Positions 6,308-8,413 of a stretch of 8,413 nucleotides of DNA are shown piece by piece. This DNA is from Chloroflexota bacterium (lineage in GTDB: Bacteria > Chloroflexota > Dehalococcoidia > SM23-28-2 > RBG-16-64-32). Position 1 is the first letter of the stretch. The number at the start of each line of letters is the position of its first letter. Below the pieces are notes generated by a model. That model did not search any database. It was not told where the DNA came from and worked only from the letters and a program-made list of their open reading frames with translations. The translations under genes and the position numbers were made by a program. Where the stretch lies: the NCBI GenBank assembly GCA_005880075.1, contig VBJT01000168.1, positions 1-8,413 of the forward strand, given 5' to 3'.

Positions 6308-6324
6308 TGGGCGTAGGGGTTTTT
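6294..6324 (+). terminator. Rho-independent terminator of the T-box leader (conditional)
   Basis: AACCCC (6294-6299) pairs with GGGGTT (6316-6321), and CGCCC (6301-6305) pairs with GGGCG (6309-6313). A T/TA internal mismatch and a three-base loop complete the hairpin, followed by a TTTTT run (6320-6324). It forms when charged tRNA-Trp is plentiful and stops transcription before trpS. Confidence 0.88.
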
Positions 6325-6331
6325 CAATTTT

Positions 6332-6335
6332 GGAG
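6332..6335 (+). promoter_or_regulatory. Shine-Dalgarno choosing the trpS start
   Basis: GGAG (in GGAGAAGAAG) lies 6 nt before TTG 6342. The other in-frame TTG at 6330 is preceded only by the terminator's T-run and AATT. The later TTG is therefore the likelier start. Confidence 0.55.
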
Positions 6336-6341
6336 AAGAAG

Positions 6342-7382
6342 TTGAAAGACGGCAGAAGACGGAAGCGAATACTGACCGGCGACCGTCCGACGAGCGATGC
6401 CTTCCACCTCGGCAACTATGTCGGCACGCTAGCCAATCGTGTCCGGCTACAGGATGAGTATGAGACGTTTCTGCTACTCGCCGACCTTCACCTCCTCACC
6501 ACCCGGACAAGCGATCTGGAGGAAGTCGGGCACAACATCCACGAGCTCGTGCTCGATTACCTAAGTGTCGGCATCGACCACGAGAAGACCACGATCTACC
6601 TGCAATCACTCGTCCCTGAAGTTCTCGAACTGGCCTGGATCTTCATGTCCCTCGTCAGCGTGCCAAGAGCCCAGCGCATTCCGACCCTGAAGGAAGTGGT
6701 GCGTGACCTCAAGCTCGACACCGCTTCGATGGCGCTTCTCTCATACCCCGTCCTTCAAGCCGCCGATATCCTGATGGTGAAGGGCAACCTGGTGCCCGTG
6801 GGGAAGGACCAGCTCTCACATATCGAGCTGACACGCGAAATCGCCCGGCGCTTCAACGATACGTTTGCGCCTGTGTTTCCCGTGCCGGAGGGGCTCGTTG
6901 GCAACGTCCCGACGCTGACTGGCACGGACGGTCAGGCGAAGATGGGCAAGTCACTCGGGAATGCTATCTTCCTGCGCGACGATGCGGAGACAGTGAATCG
7001 AAAAGTGATGTCGATGTACACGGACCCCAAACGTATCCGAGCTGACATACCCGGCCGCGTTCAGGGCAATCCCGTCTTCATCTACCACGACGCCTTCAAC
7101 GACGATAAGGCCGAGGTCGAAGACCTGAAGGCGCGTTACCGCAAGGGCAAGGTCGGTGACGTCGAAGTCAAGCAGAAGCTAATCGCCGCCCTCAATCGAT
7201 TCCTCGAACCAATTCGCAAGCGGCGCGCCCGTTTCGCCGCCGACAAAGGCCTGGTCGAGGAGATCCTGAGCCAGGGAACGGCGCGGGCGCGTCAAGAGTG
7301 CCTGCAAACGCTATCCGAAGCACGCGACGCCATGGGGCTCACATATTTTCGTGGCCGAGAAGCGATCCAGGTGTTGAAGTGA
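6342..7382 (+). CDS. trpS: tryptophan--tRNA ligase (TrpRS)
   Basis: This class I aminoacyl-tRNA synthetase charges tRNA-Trp in the cytoplasm. It has 346 residues from TTG 6342, or 350 from the upstream TTG 6330. The opening ILTGDRPTSDAFHLGNYVG carries the HIGH-type motif as HLGN (22-25). NRVRLQDEYETFLLLADLH follows in the manner of the GDRPTG...NRV-LQ subgroup of TrpRS. VGKDQLSHIELTREIARRFN is the conserved active-site helix region. KMGKS (200-204, in GQAKMGKSLGN) is the KMSKS loop. The C-terminal helical anticodon-binding part ends YFRGREAIQVLK. The usual G-K/R-L before HLGN reads S-D-A-F, a mild deviation. Transcription is controlled by the tRNA-Trp T-box immediately upstream, and the stop overlaps the trpE start (GTGA). 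Identity is secure; only the exact start is in doubt. Confidence 0.95.
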   Translation: MKDGRRRKRILTGDRPTSDAFHLGNYVGTLANRVRLQDEYETFLLLADLHLLTTRTSDLEEVGHNIHELVLDYLSVGIDHEKTTIYLQSLVPEVLELAWIFMSLVSVPRAQRIPTLKEVVRDLKLDTASMALLSYPVLQAADILMVKGNLVPVGKDQLSHIELTREIARRFNDTFAPVFPVPEGLVGNVPTLTGTDGQAKMGKSLGNAIFLRDDAETVNRKVMSMYTDPKRIRADIPGRVQGNPVFIYHDAFNDDKAEVEDLKARYRKGKVGDVEVKQKLIAALNRFLEPIRKRRARFAADKGLVEEILSQGTARARQECLQTLSEARDAMGLTYFRGREAIQVLK

Positions 7383-8413
7383 GCTACACGCCTGACCTTC
7401 AGTCGGTGCTGGCGCTCGCCAAACAGGGCGAGAATAACCTGGCGCCTGTATTCAAGGACATACCGGCCGACCTGGAGACGCCTGTTTCCGCCTTCTTGAA
7501 GGTGGCTCTCGGCGAACACTCCTTCCTCCTCGAGTCTGTTGAGGGTGCGGAAAGGATCGCACGCTACAGCTTCATCGGAACCGAGCCTTACCGCGTACTG
7601 CGGTCGGGCCCCTATGTTGACCCGGCACAAGGATCGGATCCCCTCCGGGACGTAAAGCAGGAGCTATCGCGCTACAACATCTCGCATCCAAAGGCGACGG
7701 ACCCGCGCAGCGCGCTGCCGCGCTTCACTGGCGGTGCGGTAGGCTTCCTCTCCTACGACGTGGTGCGCTACTTTGAGCCGCGCGTTCCGGTCCCGTCGCC
7801 GGACCCGCAGGGCCTTCCCGAGGCGCTGTTCATGTTTGTCGATGCGCTTCTCGTGTTCGATCACCTCCAGCACACCATCAAGGTGGTGGCGCACTGCAGA
7901 CTCGACGGCGATGTTCAGGCCTCTTACCGGCAGGCCTGCTGGCGGATCGATGAGCTGGCGAAGCGGTTGAACCAGACGCTGCCCGCCAGCCCCTACCCGA
8001 TCAGCGCCGAACTTCCCAGCGATGACGGCGTGGGCTCCAACGTCGCCAAGGAACGATTCTTCAAGAATGTGGAGCGTTCGCGGGAACATATTGTCGCCGG
8101 CGACATCTACCAGGTACAGATTTCTCAGCGCTTCCAGCGGCGCACCCCGGCGCATCCGTTCTCGGTTTACCGAGCCCTGCGCGTCGTGAATCCCTCGCCG
8201 TACATGTACTACCTGGCGATGGGAGACTCCTACATCGTCGGCGCGTCGCCCGAAATGCTCGTTCGTGTGGAGGATGGGCTAGTCGAAACGCATCCAATTG
8301 CGGGCACGCGCAGGCGGGGTCGCGACGAGGAAGACGAGCGGCGCATGGAGGACGAGCTAAGGAACGACGAGAAGGAGCGCGCCGAGCACATCATGCTCGT
8401 CGATTTAGCGCGC
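7379..8413 (+). CDS. trpE: anthranilate synthase component I (3' end beyond the window)
   Basis: TrpE converts chorismate to anthranilate using ammonia supplied by the TrpG glutaminase subunit, the first committed step of Trp synthesis. The visible 345 codons start at GTG 7379, overlapping the trpS stop by 4 nt. The N-terminal domain contains LLES (50-53, in HSFLLESVEG), the allosteric Trp-binding motif, then RYSFIG, and later FTGGAVGFLSYD. The chorismate-binding domain begins near residue 222. It shows GDIYQVQISQRF (about 241-252), GASPEML (288-294), and H305 in HPIAGTRRRG, followed by a charged stretch and ERAEHIMLVDLAR at the edge. LLES plus the Trp T-box points to TrpE rather than the aminodeoxychorismate synthase PabB. 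About 150 residues should be missing. The rest of a trp operon probably follows outside the window. Confidence 0.93.
   Translation, partial: MSYTPDLQSVLALAKQGENNLAPVFKDIPADLETPVSAFLKVALGEHSFLLESVEGAERIARYSFIGTEPYRVLRSGPYVDPAQGSDPLRDVKQELSRYNISHPKATDPRSALPRFTGGAVGFLSYDVVRYFEPRVPVPSPDPQGLPEALFMFVDALLVFDHLQHTIKVVAHCRLDGDVQASYRQACWRIDELAKRLNQTLPASPYPISAELPSDDGVGSNVAKERFFKNVERSREHIVAGDIYQVQISQRFQRRTPAHPFSVYRALRVVNPSPYMYYLAMGDSYIVGASPEMLVRVEDGLVETHPIAGTRRRGRDEEDERRMEDELRNDEKERAEHIMLVDLAR

Larger units (their letters stand above)
6043..6324 (+). promoter_or_regulatory. tryptophan T-box riboswitch (tRNA-Trp-sensing leader)
   Basis: This non-coding leader of trpS-trpE has the parts of a transcriptional T-box. 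Stem I closes with CGGCT (6043-6047) against AGCCG (6139-6143), and CGGG (6053-6056) against CCCG (6133-6136). The specifier loop follows, with AGTA (6060-6063) on one side and GTGAA-TGG-G (6124-6132) on the other. The specifier is TGG (6129-6131), the Trp codon. The distal part of Stem I has an AGAGA bulge (6082-6086) and a GCCGGG/CCCGGC stem (6087-6092 with 6105-6110) closing a GGTGAGAA-containing loop. A likely Stem III is TGTCGC/GCGACA (6258-6263 with 6269-6274). The T-box motif and terminator end the leader. Binding of uncharged tRNA-Trp should stabilise the antiterminator and allow read-through. The 6144-6257 section (Stem II/pseudoknot region) I could not fold with confidence. Confidence 0.92.

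Overview
The window is GC-rich bacterial chromosome and reads as a housekeeping region, with no phage, insertion-sequence or CRISPR signatures. Several traits suggest Chloroflexota, perhaps the Dehalococcoidia side. These are RemA (DUF370) next to guanylate kinase, a Gmk of the 'VYG-x-x-KGVP' subfamily, a small HD-domain protein of a kind I associate with Chloroflexota, frequent GTG/TTG starts, and a T-box leader. The assignment rests on remembered family resemblance, not on a search.

Layout. Positions 1-901 (minus) hold the 5' part of an uncharacterised protein with nitroreductase-like features, behind a good promoter and Shine-Dalgarno. Divergent from it, a membrane site-2-type (M50) protease (1019-1747) overlaps a small HD-domain protein (1716-2240). 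After a 71-nt gap comes a same-strand run, probably one operon: tyrA (2312-3466), aroA (3472-4727), two tandem remA-like genes (4770-5066 and 5066-5344) and gmk (5341-5937). Gaps are 5 nt, 42 nt, a 1-nt overlap and a 4-nt overlap. aroA is broken: its two halves lie in different frames, and about 13 codons are missing at the junction compared with the usual EPSP synthase.

From 5938 to 6341 there is no protein gene. This stretch holds a strong sigma-70-type promoter (TTGACG, 17 nt, extended -10 TACACT) and a complete T-box leader. The leader has a TGG (Trp) specifier codon, the AGGGTGGCACCGCG T-box motif, and mutually exclusive antiterminator and terminator hairpins. It controls trpS (tryptophanyl-tRNA synthetase, 6342-7382), which is translationally coupled by a GTGA overlap to trpE (anthranilate synthase component I, from 7379, running off the right edge).

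How the genes fit together. aroA makes EPSP, one step before chorismate, the branch point for aromatic amino acids. TyrA leads from prephenate to Tyr, and TrpE opens the Trp branch. The Trp branch has its own switch: uncharged tRNA-Trp should open the leader and raise both charging capacity (TrpRS) and Trp synthesis (TrpE). TrpE also carries the LLES motif of allosteric Trp feedback. The remA pair and gmk are an embedded conserved neighbourhood unrelated to aromatic synthesis. The most notable points are the T-box controlling trpS and trpE together, the tandem RemA paralogues, and the frame-shifted aroA.
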